Origin: Clostridiaceae bacterium
GTDB lineage: Bacteria; Bacillota; Clostridia; Saccharofermentanales; DTU023
Assembly (NCBI GenBank): GCA_012518795.1
Contig: JAAYRL010000047.1
Location: forward strand, 1-57,496
DNA length: 57,496 nucleotides
Direction: 5' to 3'
A model generated the notes under the pieces. The model had not been told where the DNA came from and did not search any database. It worked only from the letters and a program-made list of their open reading frames with translations. How positions within the stretch are numbered: the stretch's first letter is position 1; each line of letters begins with the position of its first letter. This document shows, piece by piece, positions 50,097-57,496 of the stretch. The position numbers were made by a program, and so were the translations under genes.

Positions 50097-50813
50097 TTAT
50101 TTTAAGTTGTATTTAGCAGCAGCCTCATCAATCGCAGCTCTACAGCGTTTAACACCTGCTGTAATGCCTTCCGGATCTTTGAAGACTGCAGAAGAAAGAA
50201 TGACTACATCAGGATTGCATTCGATTAAAGGATCCATATTGTCATAGCGCAAGCCGCCGTCAATTGCCAATTCACATTTTGGATTCTTTTCGTCAATCAT
50301 TTTTCTTGCGCGTTTTACTAAATCAACAACACTTCTGCGCCAACCCCAATTATCAGCACCGTCTGTTTCATCAACACCGTGTGTGACGATATGTAAGCGG
50401 TCGATATCATAGATTGATTCATCTACAAAACAAAGCGGAGTATAGCAACCGAGAGTTAAACCGAATTTTAAATCTCTTTCACGACACCAGTTGATAATAT
50501 AGGCTAATTGGGCACCGATAAAATGCTCGGCAGGAACGATCAACATGTTTGCTCCGGCTTCCGCAATTTGATCAATAAACATGATATCCATATCCACTGT
50601 ATAAATATGGCATTCAATTGGTAAATCCGTGTACGGACGCATACCGGCAATTACTTGATGACCACCCATCAGTTTCATGTTTCTTAAGTCATGCATATCT
50701 GCAGCATCTGAATGGATATAATCTGCTCCGGCATCACTTGCTTCTTTTACAATGTCGGCGATGTGACCATAATCAACATGGGCTAAACCTGCAGCAATTT
50801 TGATATGTTTCAT
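50097..50813 (-). CDS. Ribulose-phosphate 3-epimerase family protein
   Basis: A 238-residue TIM-barrel protein. The family pattern is seen in AGLAHVDYGHIADIVKEASDAGADYIHSDAADMH, CHIYTVD, ANMLIVPAEH and LAIDGGLRYDN. Compared with Rpe, the usual H-x-D-v-m-D-G is HSDAADMH, so it may act on another pentulose or hexulose phosphate. Length is normal. It has a good ribosome site (GGAGGAAAAT). No other sugar-phosphate gene is adjacent. Confidence 0.82.
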   Translation of the reverse strand: MKHIKIAAGLAHVDYGHIADIVKEASDAGADYIHSDAADMHDLRNMKLMGGHQVIAGMRPYTDLPIECHIYTVDMDIMFIDQIAEAGANMLIVPAEHFIGAQLAYIINWCRERDLKFGLTLGCYTPLCFVDESIYDIDRLHIVTHGVDETDGADNWGWRRSVVDLVKRARKMIDEKNPKCELAIDGGLRYDNMDPLIECNPDVVILSSAVFKDPEGITAGVKRCRAAIDEAAAKYNLK

Positions 50814-50934
50814 AATTTTCCTCCTGAAAAATACTTTTAATTAGTGCAAAAGCATTACAATAAACCACGTTTTAAGTATATTAATTAATCAAGACTTTTT
50901 CAATGACTTTACTCTGATGTTCGGAAAATCTTGC

Positions 50935-51447
50935 TTATCTTGATTTTAAATACAAAAATAGCATATAAAAGAAAAGTATCAGTGTTCCGCCCAAAATCAA
51001 TGCATTAATAATTACTAATAAGCGTTGTTTCGGTTGTAAGGATTTGAGTTTTTCTTTCATCCGGATTTTTCCTTTATTGCGATAAAGGAAAATGGCTAAA
51101 GTACCTACTGACATTGCATTTAAGGTCAATGCCTGGGCAATCATTATCGTCAGAAAAATTCCCCATGTCGTGCCTATTTCAGGATCATTCTCCAACTGCT
51201 TCTTTACATAATACATTTCAACGAAACAAAGCAAATCGAAAAATGCCAATAAATAATAGAGATGATAAAACAAACTTTCATTTAACAAAGTCATTAAACT
51301 ATTGTTTTGAATAGCCACTGCATAAAAAATAGGAGTCAAAAGTAAGACAGATCTGGCAATTAACATCACCAGCGAATATGTCATAAATCTGAACTCTAGC
51401 TGAGAACCTTGTTTGCTAAAATTTGTTGAATTAAATAATTGATTCAT
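50935..51447 (-). CDS. Small membrane protein, unknown
   Basis: A 170-residue protein with four hydrophobic segments (about residues 25-50, 60-80, 95-120, 140-165) and a basic loop before the last. I recognise no family. AGGTGGAA before the ATG at 51447 fixes the start; a longer frame would run into the UPF0303 gene. It begins 22 bases after that gene's stop, so the two form an operon. Confidence 0.7.
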   Translation of the reverse strand: MNQLFNSTNFSKQGSQLEFRFMTYSLVMLIARSVLLLTPIFYAVAIQNNSLMTLLNESLFYHLYYLLAFFDLLCFVEMYYVKKQLENDPEIGTTWGIFLTIMIAQALTLNAMSVGTLAIFLYRNKGKIRMKEKLKSLQPKQRLLVIINALILGGTLILFFYMLFLYLKSR

Positions 51448-51469
51448 GTTTACAATTTCCACCTGATTA

Positions 51470-51907
51470 CTATTGTTCCACCCGTTGGAAATATTCAGAC
51501 AATTGTGCACTGACAAAATCATGATCTTCTTGTGGAGCGAGACCTGTTACCGTGGCGCATCCTACGATACCGGAATCCTTAAGAATTATAGGAACGCTGC
51601 CCGGAGTAAGTGTATAATCTTCGAGTTTCCTGGCATATTTCGTTGCCAAAAGACTCTCTTCGCTCTTGCATTTTTCATTCATAGCAAAAGTTGACATACC
51701 GAAATAAAGTACCGTGTTGCGTTTGCGGCGTAACCAATCTGCTTTATCAGGGCCTAATGAGTCCGGAATAAATTGAAAAACCGTACGTCCATAAAGATAA
51801 ATCTCAATACCAAGATCCACATTTTGTTGTTGACAAGCTTCATACATTTGGATGCCCAGATCATAAGCATCTTGACTATTGAACTTTAAAAATAATACCT
51901 CAGACAT
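51470..51907 (-). CDS. UPF0303 family protein
   Basis: A 145-residue protein of the UPF0303/YBR137W type, related in fold to heme-degrading HbpS-like proteins. YDLGIQMYEACQ, RTVFQFIPDSLGPDKADWLRRKRNTV and the GSVPIILKDSGIVGCATVTGL strand are typical. Function is not settled. GGAGGTTGAAATG gives a strong start. It is the first gene of a two-gene unit with the small membrane protein. Confidence 0.87.
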   Translation of the reverse strand: MSEVLFLKFNSQDAYDLGIQMYEACQQQNVDLGIEIYLYGRTVFQFIPDSLGPDKADWLRRKRNTVLYFGMSTFAMNEKCKSEESLLATKYARKLEDYTLTPGSVPIILKDSGIVGCATVTGLAPQEDHDFVSAQLSEYFQRVEQ

Positions 51908-52070
51908 TTCAACCTCCTATTGCATATCTATTCTTAGCAGACAAAACAATTATATTTTTATATAATTATTCATTAAGTATACAGTAAAATATTTAAAAAA
52001 ACTTGCTTCTCGAAATTCACAGGTTCTTTTTGGATGTGCACTTAACATGTACTTGCAATAAATTATCATT

Positions 52071-52087
52071 TGTTACGGAGCGTAACA
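52071..52087 (+). promoter_or_regulatory. Inverted repeat TGTTACG/CGTAACA before the XRE gene
   Basis: Perfect 7-bp arms with a 3-base centre, about 80 bases before the XRE gene. It is a likely operator, either for the XRE protein or for another regulator. Confidence 0.5.
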
Positions 52088-52167
52088 GCGTTGTCACAGG
52101 TAGTTTATTGTTTACGGAAATTCAGCATGTAAAATGAAAAGCAATTAATCTACCGGAGGTAATAAAA

Positions 52168-52758
52168 ATGACATTAGGTGAAAAAATAAAGGAAGCAAGA
52201 AAACAATGTGGCCTGACTCAGGAAGAATTAGCTGAAAAAATGACAATTTCAAGATCCGCAATTGCCAAATGGGAATCAAATAAAGGTCTCCCCGATGTGG
52301 ATAATCTAAAAGCATTATCACAACTCTTAAATGTCAGTATTGATTATTTGCTGAACGATGATGAAACGATTGATGAATTCATGTTGCGCGAAGCATATAA
52401 TCTTTCAGATTATGGCAAAGGAAGTAAGAAAAAGAAAAAAGATCGAGTCATCCGTGATAAATTTCCGGATGCTGAAATTTATCCTTTATTAGGTGAACTG
52501 AAATTAACAAAGGGTGAAAAAGTAGTTGACAACATGATTGGTTTTTTGACCGATGCGCCATTTGGAATTCCCGGAGTTATTAATGGTATTAAGAATGTAG
52601 ATAAAGAATTTTATTTAGTAGAAAAAGAAGACCGGCAATATTTTGTTTTGGTAACAGATGAATTTATAGAAACCCGCCAACTTACCAAACGGATAACAGC
52701 AAAAAAATTTGAAATAGGTAATTGGAAATTTACAAAATGCTCTTATCAAGTGAAATAA
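52168..52758 (+). CDS. XRE family transcriptional regulator
   Basis: A 196-residue protein with an N-terminal lambda-repressor-type HTH (residues 5-60: GEKIKEARKQCGLTQEELAEKM...AIAKWESNKGLPD). A Lys-rich linker near 83-92 leads to a C-terminal domain of about 105 residues of unknown type (EIYPLLGELKLTKGEKVVDNMIGFL). The C-terminal part may bind a lipid or membrane, or a ligand. CCGGAGG precedes the ATG. The gene stands alone. It may regulate itself through the dyad upstream. Confidence 0.85.
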   Translation: MTLGEKIKEARKQCGLTQEELAEKMTISRSAIAKWESNKGLPDVDNLKALSQLLNVSIDYLLNDDETIDEFMLREAYNLSDYGKGSKKKKKDRVIRDKFPDAEIYPLLGELKLTKGEKVVDNMIGFLTDAPFGIPGVINGIKNVDKEFYLVEKEDRQYFVLVTDEFIETRQLTKRITAKKFEIGNWKFTKCSYQVK

Positions 52759-52773
52759 AAGGGGGGGTGTCTC

Positions 52774-52937
52774 AAAAACCGGGATCCCGACCATGAAAAC
52801 TGCTCATTTTTTCGCGTTGTGCAAATGAGAATTTGCACAGCTCCAAATTCTGAGCAAAAACCGGGATCCCGACCATGAAAACTGCTCATTTTTTCGCGTT
52901 GTGCAAATGAGAATTTGCACAGCTCCAAATTCTGAGC
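52774..52937. repeat. 82-bp tandem duplication with nested hairpins
   Basis: Two essentially identical 82-bp copies (52774-52855 and 52856-52937). Each contains TGTGCAAAT and ATTTGCACA arms around GAGA, an enclosing TGCTCA/TGAGCA pair, and the palindrome CGGGATCCCG. It lies between the XRE gene and the end of pckG, and may end either transcript. A related fragment is at 39084-39122. Confidence 0.92.
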
Positions 52938-52952
52938 AAAAACCCTTTTAAA

Positions 52953-54758
52953 TTAAGCATTGTCCAGACGTTCGATTAAAGCGTCGAGTTGGTCATAGAG
53001 TTCTTGTGGCATTTTTCCGCCACGAGCATCATAATCTTCATAGTGAGCACGGATTGATTCAGTTTCAGCTTTCCAACCATCTACATCGACGCTTATGATT
53101 TCTTCCATATCTTCATGCGTAACATCAAGACCTTCTAAATATAAATCTTCTTCGAAAGGCATATAACCGATTGCCGTTTTTTGGGCATCTACTTTGCCGG
53201 CACAACGTTCAACAATCCATTTCAGAACGCGACTATTGTCGCCGAAACCCGGCCAGAGCCATCTTCCGTCATCTGACTTACGGAACCAGTTAACATAGAA
53301 GAGTTTGGGTAATTTGTCAGCTTCACCTGCTTGACCGATTTCGTACCAATGCTTCAAATAGTCGCCGACATTGTAACCGATAAATGGCAACATTGCGAAC
53401 GGATCACGACGAACTTGACCGATTTTATCGGAAATAACAGCTGCTGTAATCTCTGAACCCATGATTGAACCTAGGAATATACCGTGGTCCCAGTCAAAGC
53501 TTTGATGAACTAAAGGAATTACAGAAGCACGACGTCCTCCGATTAATATTGCGTCAATCGGTACGCCTGCAGGATCTTCCCAATTAGGTGCAATACTCGG
53601 GCATTGACCGGCTGGTGTTGTGAAACGTGAATTCGGATGAGCTGCAGGCTTGTCTGAATCGGGTGTCCAGTCATTACCGAGCCAGTCAATTAAGTGATCG
53701 GGCGCTTCACTGCCGATACCTTCCCACCAAACATCACCATCATCAGTCAATGCAACATTTGTGAAAATTGTATTTGATTTAATTGTATCCATGGCATTCG
53801 GATTTGAAGAATAAGATGTGCCGGGAGCAACACCGAAGAAACCGGATTCAGGATTGATTGCATAGAGACGACCGTCTTCACCGAATTTCAGCCAAGCGAT
53901 ATCGTCACCGATTGTTTCAACTTTCCAACCGGGAATTGTCGGAACCAACATAGCAAGATTTGTTTTACCACATGCTGAGGGGAATGCACCGGTAACATAT
54001 CTGACATCGCCTTCAGGACTTGTCAATTTCAAAATCAACATATGTTCTGCCATCCAGCCTTCATCTTTCGCTTGAGCTGATGCGATACGCAAAGCAAAAC
54101 ATTTTTTACCCAAAAGAGCATTTCCGCCGTAACCTGATCCATAGGACCAAATTAATCTCTCTTCGGGGAAATGGCTGATATATTTCTCTTCCATTGGGGC
54201 ACATGGCCACATGACGTCTTCTTCACCTTCCTCTAAAGGTGCGCCGACTGAGTGCAAGCACTTAACATATTCACCGTCTGTGCCTAAAAAATCCAATACT
54301 TCATTCCCGACACGCGTCATAATTCTCATGTTGACAACAACGTAAGGACTGTCGGTAATCTCAACACCGATTTTTGCAATAGGAGAACCGATCGGACCCA
54401 TTGAGAAAGGAATAACATACAATGTACGACCTTTCATACAACCGGTATAAAGCTCGGTCATCGTAGCTTTCAACTCTACAGGATCTATCCAGTTGTTGGT
54501 TGGACCGGCATCTTCTTTTTTAACCGATGAAATGTATGTACGTTCTTCAACACGTGCAACATCGGAAGGATCACTACGGAATAAATAACATCCGGGACGT
54601 TTTTCCTGATTTAATTTTATTGCCGCTCCGTTTTCAACCATCTCATCTAAGAGCTGTTGATTTTGTTCTTCACTACCATCAATCCAGACGATATTATCGG
54701 GTTGACACATGGCTGCTACTTCGTCAATCCATGACTGCAATTCTTTATGTTTTGTCAT
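52953..54758 (-). CDS. pckG: Phosphoenolpyruvate carboxykinase (GTP)
   Basis: A 601-residue enzyme interconverting oxaloacetate + GTP and PEP + CO2 + GDP. The kinase-1a motif [13 protein letters not shown] is the signature of the GTP form. [20 protein letters not shown], the [13 protein letters not shown] metal segment and [14 protein letters not shown] also match. In an anaerobe it may run toward oxaloacetate. Length is normal. GAAAGGAAAC lies before the ATG. It is a single gene whose end faces the tandem repeat. Confidence 0.95.
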   Translation of the reverse strand: MTKHKELQSWIDEVAAMCQPDNIVWIDGSEEQNQQLLDEMVENGAAIKLNQEKRPGCYLFRSDPSDVARVEERTYISSVKKEDAGPTNNWIDPVELKATMTELYTGCMKGRTLYVIPFSMGPIGSPIAKIGVEITDSPYVVVNMRIMTRVGNEVLDFLGTDGEYVKCLHSVGAPLEEGEEDVMWPCAPMEEKYISHFPEERLIWSYGSGYGGNALLGKKCFALRIASAQAKDEGWMAEHMLILKLTSPEGDVRYVTGAFPSACGKTNLAMLVPTIPGWKVETIGDDIAWLKFGEDGRLYAINPESGFFGVAPGTSYSSNPNAMDTIKSNTIFTNVALTDDGDVWWEGIGSEAPDHLIDWLGNDWTPDSDKPAAHPNSRFTTPAGQCPSIAPNWEDPAGVPIDAILIGGRRASVIPLVHQSFDWDHGIFLGSIMGSEITAAVISDKIGQVRRDPFAMLPFIGYNVGDYLKHWYEIGQAGEADKLPKLFYVNWFRKSDDGRWLWPGFGDNSRVLKWIVERCAGKVDAQKTAIGYMPFEEDLYLEGLDVTHEDMEEIISVDVDGWKAETESIRAHYEDYDARGGKMPQELYDQLDALIERLDNA

Positions 54759-55083
54759 AATGTTTCCTTTCTCTATTAAGATACAAATTAGGTTTTATAC
54801 AGGCCTCAAAATATCTTAACACTAAACATAAAAAGTATGTCTTTAAAATCGATTTAATATATTCAAAATCGTCTTAGGATAATTTACCAAAAAACAATCA
54901 TGAATACAAACAAAGGGGCTTTGGATATATATTCTCGAGATTGTATAATATTGATAATCTGAAAAAAGAATCGTACTAGACATGTTAAGAATAAATAAAG
55001 GTAGTAAAGATAGATAAAAGCAATAATGTATCCATATAAAATAAAATATAAAGAAACATAAAGAAAGAAAATTAGGAAACAAG
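54759..55083. other. 325-bp divergent intergenic region
   Basis: The left part is the leader of pckG on the minus strand; I see no clear promoter boxes there. The right part has a good plus-strand promoter at 54921-54949 and a purine-rich leader of about 130 bases to the DUF554 gene. No RNA gene recognised. Confidence 0.5.
54921..54949 (+). promoter_or_regulatory. Promoter of the DUF554 gene
   Basis: -35 TTGGAT (54921-54926), spacer of 17, -10 TATAAT (54944-54949). It leaves a 5' leader of about 130 bases. Confidence 0.65.
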
Positions 55084-55791
55084 ATGATTTATAATTTAAT
55101 AAATGGTGCAGCCGTTTTGGTTGGCGGGCTGCTAGGTATGTTGATCGGTAAATTTCTGCCGAAAAAAATAAGTAATACACTGATGAAAGCCATAGCGCTA
55201 GGTGTAATGTATATCGGAATATCAACGATGCTGACTGATGCAAATTCCTTAATAGTTTTATTATGTTTAACCTTTGGTGTAGTTATCGGTGAGTTGCTTA
55301 AAATCGAAGACGGTATCAATAAACTTGGTGAATATATTGAAAACCGAATTCGGAAAAAAGAACAAACAGAATTCGAAACATCAACCAAACCGGATATAGC
55401 AACCGGTTTTGTTTCGTCAATCATTCTGTTTTGTTCGGGAAGTATGGCGATTGTCGGTTCAATTCAGGCAGGATTACTTAATGACGGTTCAACTTTGTTG
55501 GCAAAATCAGTTTTGGATGGTGTTGTTGGTATGATTTATGCTACGACAATGGGTTTCGGAGTGTTATTATCAGCGATTCCGTTGGTTTTGTATCAAGGAT
55601 TATTTGTCTTACTTGCATCAAGTATTAGCAGTTTATTGAGTACTACAGCCATAACAATTATATCTACAGTTGGTGGTATAATTATTTTAGGTATCGGAAT
55701 AAATTTAATGTTTGATACTAAAATTCGTATAGGTAGTTTTATACCGGCAGTTTTTATTCCGATTATTTTATCAGCATTCAATTTGATTTAA
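55084..55791 (+). CDS. DUF554 family membrane protein
   Basis: A 235-residue integral membrane protein with about six to seven hydrophobic segments. INGAAVLVGGLLGMLIGKFLP at the start and FCSGSMAIVGSIQAGLLNDGSTLLAKSVLDGV in the middle are DUF554 (YdfK/YqgA) signatures. It may be a transporter, but this is not established. AGGAAAC lies before the ATG. It is transcribed on its own from a clear promoter. Confidence 0.9.
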   Translation: MIYNLINGAAVLVGGLLGMLIGKFLPKKISNTLMKAIALGVMYIGISTMLTDANSLIVLLCLTFGVVIGELLKIEDGINKLGEYIENRIRKKEQTEFETSTKPDIATGFVSSIILFCSGSMAIVGSIQAGLLNDGSTLLAKSVLDGVVGMIYATTMGFGVLLSAIPLVLYQGLFVLLASSISSLLSTTAITIISTVGGIIILGIGINLMFDTKIRIGSFIPAVFIPIILSAFNLI

Positions 55792-55963
55792 TGCTGATTT
55801 AGAAACTTAATGTAAAAAACGAATGCTTTAAAATATTATGTTAATACCGAAAAAGACTTTGTTTAAACACAAAAACTAGTGCAAACAAAATAACACCGGA
55901 TAGTTTTAGAAAAACAAATTTGAGAAACATTTGTACAGAAATTGTGTAGATAGAGGTATACAC

Positions 55964-57430
55964 ATGAGAAACGGATTAGCTATACAGTATTTTGAATGGT
56001 ATTTGCCGAATGACGGTAAGCTTTGGCAGCAATTACGTGAAGACATACCGAATCTTAAAGAAATGGGCGTTACCGCTGTCTGGATTCCACCTTCTTACAA
56101 AGGTCAGTGTTCTAATGATGTTGGTTATGGTGCTTATGATCTGTATGACTTGGGTGAATTTGATCAAAAAGGTACGGTGCGAACCAAATATGGAACTTTA
56201 GAGGAATTACAGGAAACAATTACCGCTTTGCATGCCAACGATATTCAAGTTTATGCAGATACTGTGTTGAATCATAAAGCAGGTGCTGATCAAACGGAGC
56301 TGTTCCGGATAGTAGAAGTAGATCCGGAAGAACGCGAAACAGAAATTTCCGAACCATATGACATTGAAGGTTGGACGAAATTTGTTTTTCCGGGACGGGC
56401 CGGGGAATATTCTCAATTTGAGTGGTATCATCAACATTTCACAGCGGTAGATTTTGATCAAAGAACCGGGAAGAAAGGAATCTTCAAAATTCTTGGGGAA
56501 ATAGAGGGCGAAGAAAAAGATTTTTCAGAGAATGTTACCGAAGAAGAAAAAGGGAATTATGATTATTTAATGCATGCTGATGTGGATTACAATAATCCCG
56601 ACGTAATTGAAGAAATCAAACGTTGGGGTTCCTGGTTTATTAAAAAACTGAATTTGGATGGTTTACGTTTAGATGCTTTGAAGCATATAGATTTAGAATT
56701 TATAAACGAATGGACCAATCATGTCAGACAAGAAAGCAGTCATGAGCTATACGTAGTCGGTGAATATTGGAACGGTGATTACGATGTTTTACGTGAAGTT
56801 TTAGACAAGGTAGGAGAAAAGCTGGCATTATTTGATGTTCCCTTGCATTTTCGTTTTTTCGATGCCGCCAAGCAAGGGAAAAATTATGATTTGAGCAGAA
56901 TTTTTGAAAAGACTCTTGTTAATGACGATCCGGATCATGTGATGACTTTTGTCGATAATCACGATTCTCAATTGGGACAATCTCTGGAGTCTTGGGTTGA
57001 TGATTGGTTCAAGCCATTGGCCTATGCTTTGATCTTATTACGCAAAAACGGATATCCTTGTCTGTTTTATGGTGATTATTACGGTTGTGGCGGTGAAACT
57101 CCGGTAGAAAGCAAACGAGCAATTCTTGATCCTTTGCTTCAAGCAAGAAAAAATTATGCTTATGGAGAGCAAATTGATTATTTCGATCATCCGAATTGCA
57201 TTGCTTTTCAAAGAATGGGCGATCCGGAGATTCCCGATTCAGGCTTATTGTGTATCATGAGTAACGGCGAAGCAGGTTACAAAGATATAACCTTTAATCA
57301 AGAGTTTGCCGCTAGAGTCTTTTATGATCTTACCGGCAATATAGAAGAAACAATAACTCTGGATGAACAAGGACAGGGTCGTTTCTTCTGTGATGGAGGT
57401 TCGGTATCTGTTTGGGTACTGCAAGCATAA
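55964..57430 (+). CDS. Cytosolic alpha-amylase
   Basis: A 488-residue GH13 enzyme that hydrolyses alpha-1,4 glucans. The four conserved regions are DTVLNH (D99, H104), GLRLDALKH (catalytic D237), VVGEYWNG (E267) and FVDNHDSQ (D334), at positions close to those of Bacillus alpha-amylase. The N terminus MRNGLAIQYFEWYLPNDG has no signal peptide, so it acts inside the cell on glycogen or imported maltodextrin. GAGGTATACAC before the ATG at 55964 fixes the start; an upstream frame extension lacks a site. Confidence 0.95.
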   Translation: MRNGLAIQYFEWYLPNDGKLWQQLREDIPNLKEMGVTAVWIPPSYKGQCSNDVGYGAYDLYDLGEFDQKGTVRTKYGTLEELQETITALHANDIQVYADTVLNHKAGADQTELFRIVEVDPEERETEISEPYDIEGWTKFVFPGRAGEYSQFEWYHQHFTAVDFDQRTGKKGIFKILGEIEGEEKDFSENVTEEEKGNYDYLMHADVDYNNPDVIEEIKRWGSWFIKKLNLDGLRLDALKHIDLEFINEWTNHVRQESSHELYVVGEYWNGDYDVLREVLDKVGEKLALFDVPLHFRFFDAAKQGKNYDLSRIFEKTLVNDDPDHVMTFVDNHDSQLGQSLESWVDDWFKPLAYALILLRKNGYPCLFYGDYYGCGGETPVESKRAILDPLLQARKNYAYGEQIDYFDHPNCIAFQRMGDPEIPDSGLLCIMSNGEAGYKDITFNQEFAARVFYDLTGNIEETITLDEQGQGRFFCDGGSVSVWVLQA

Positions 57431-57464
57431 AAACAATAACTTGCTCAGAAAGGGAATTAATAAA

Positions 57465-57496
57465 ATGAAAAAGATAAAAATGTTTATGTTTGATTC
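57465..57496 (+). CDS. Start of a further gene, cut by the window end
   Basis: AGAAAGGG then ATG at 57465 and 10 codons, MKKIKMFMFD, before the window ends. It lies 34 bases after the amylase stop. The MFMFD end would fit a HAD-type hydrolase (FDxDGT), but so few residues cannot support that call. Confidence 0.5.
   Translation, partial: MKKIKMFMFD

Noticed and set aside
52746-52928. Small minus-strand ORF over the 82-bp duplication
   Set aside because: It is the repeat translated twice; no start signal.
54843-55243. Minus-strand hydrophobic ORFs before the DUF554 gene
   Set aside because: They cover the promoter and the 5' end of a clear gene on the other strand, and have no ribosome site.
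1-57496. tRNA, rRNA or other standard RNA genes
   Set aside because: I looked for tRNA-like T-loop and acceptor-arm patterns and rRNA segments while reading and found none; a covariance-model scan would be needed to exclude small RNAs.

Overview
The window is AT-rich chromosomal DNA from a low-GC Gram-positive anaerobe, most likely a member of the class Clostridia (Bacillota). Supporting signs are strong AGGAGG-type ribosome sites, lipoprotein signal peptides with lipoboxes, a sortase-type tail, a phosphotransferase system (PTS), CsoR/CopA copper control, YlxP/DUF503, YwlG/UPF0340, YitT, DUF554 and DUF3048 families, and an old-yellow-enzyme/2,4-dienoyl-CoA-reductase-type flavoenzyme. I cannot name the species. 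No rRNA, tRNA, CRISPR array or intact transposase was recognised.

Layout, left to right. (1) 1-3.3 kb: C-terminal part of a repeat-built surface protein, then a two-gene ABC exporter. (2) 3.4-6.6 kb: a flavin/4Fe-4S oxidoreductase and an inositol-monophosphatase-like enzyme, separated by a 35-bp tandem repeat and a palindromic operator. (3) 6.8-12.7 kb, accessory: a DUF4143 ATPase, a DUF234 ATPase, an unknown lipoprotein and a SatD-like/DUF3307 pair. Two of these transcription units share a paired palindrome with identical 39-bp spacing. (4) 12.8-17.7 kb: a heterodimeric multidrug-type ABC exporter, one half carrying an in-frame 57-bp repeat expansion, and an SDR enzyme. (5) 17.9-20.7 kb: a decaying island with an intact DUF4143 ATPase, an hsdM fragment and a DUF4143 pseudogene. 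(6) 20.9-30.8 kb: pcm, an FAH-family enzyme, then an envelope block with a DUF3048 lipoprotein, a transglutaminase-like surface protein, an unknown lipoprotein, and MBOAT plus DHHW/AlgX-like O-acylation proteins. (7) 30.9-38.7 kb: lipoate ligase, CapA-like lipoprotein, the copper operon (CopA fused to CopZ, then CsoR), cyclophilin and a class II aldolase. (8) 38.7-44.0 kb: a striking array of long-armed hairpins, YjbQ, then aconitase and citrate synthase transcribed divergently, with YlxP-like and YwlG-like genes behind citrate synthase. (9) 44.1-57.5 kb: glucose-type PTS EIIA and EIICB, M20 dipeptidase, Fe-alcohol dehydrogenase, YitT, a pentulose-phosphate epimerase, UPF0303, an XRE regulator, GTP-dependent PEP carboxykinase, DUF554 and a cytosolic alpha-amylase.

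The central metabolism fits a sugar- and peptide-fermenting cell: PTS uptake, intracellular glucan breakdown, dipeptide cleavage, PEPCK at the PEP/oxaloacetate node, and citrate synthase plus aconitase.

The most unusual feature overall is short tandem duplication. It occurs in many intergenic regions, often starts at a stop codon, and in places enters coding sequence. The strongest candidates for something undescribed are the SatD/DUF3307 pair (the first protein looks nucleotidyl-cyclase-like) with its iterons and shared operator, the 4 x 92-bp hairpin array before the aldolase, the CopA-CopZ fusion that keeps an internal ribosome site, and an apparent AUU start for aconitase.
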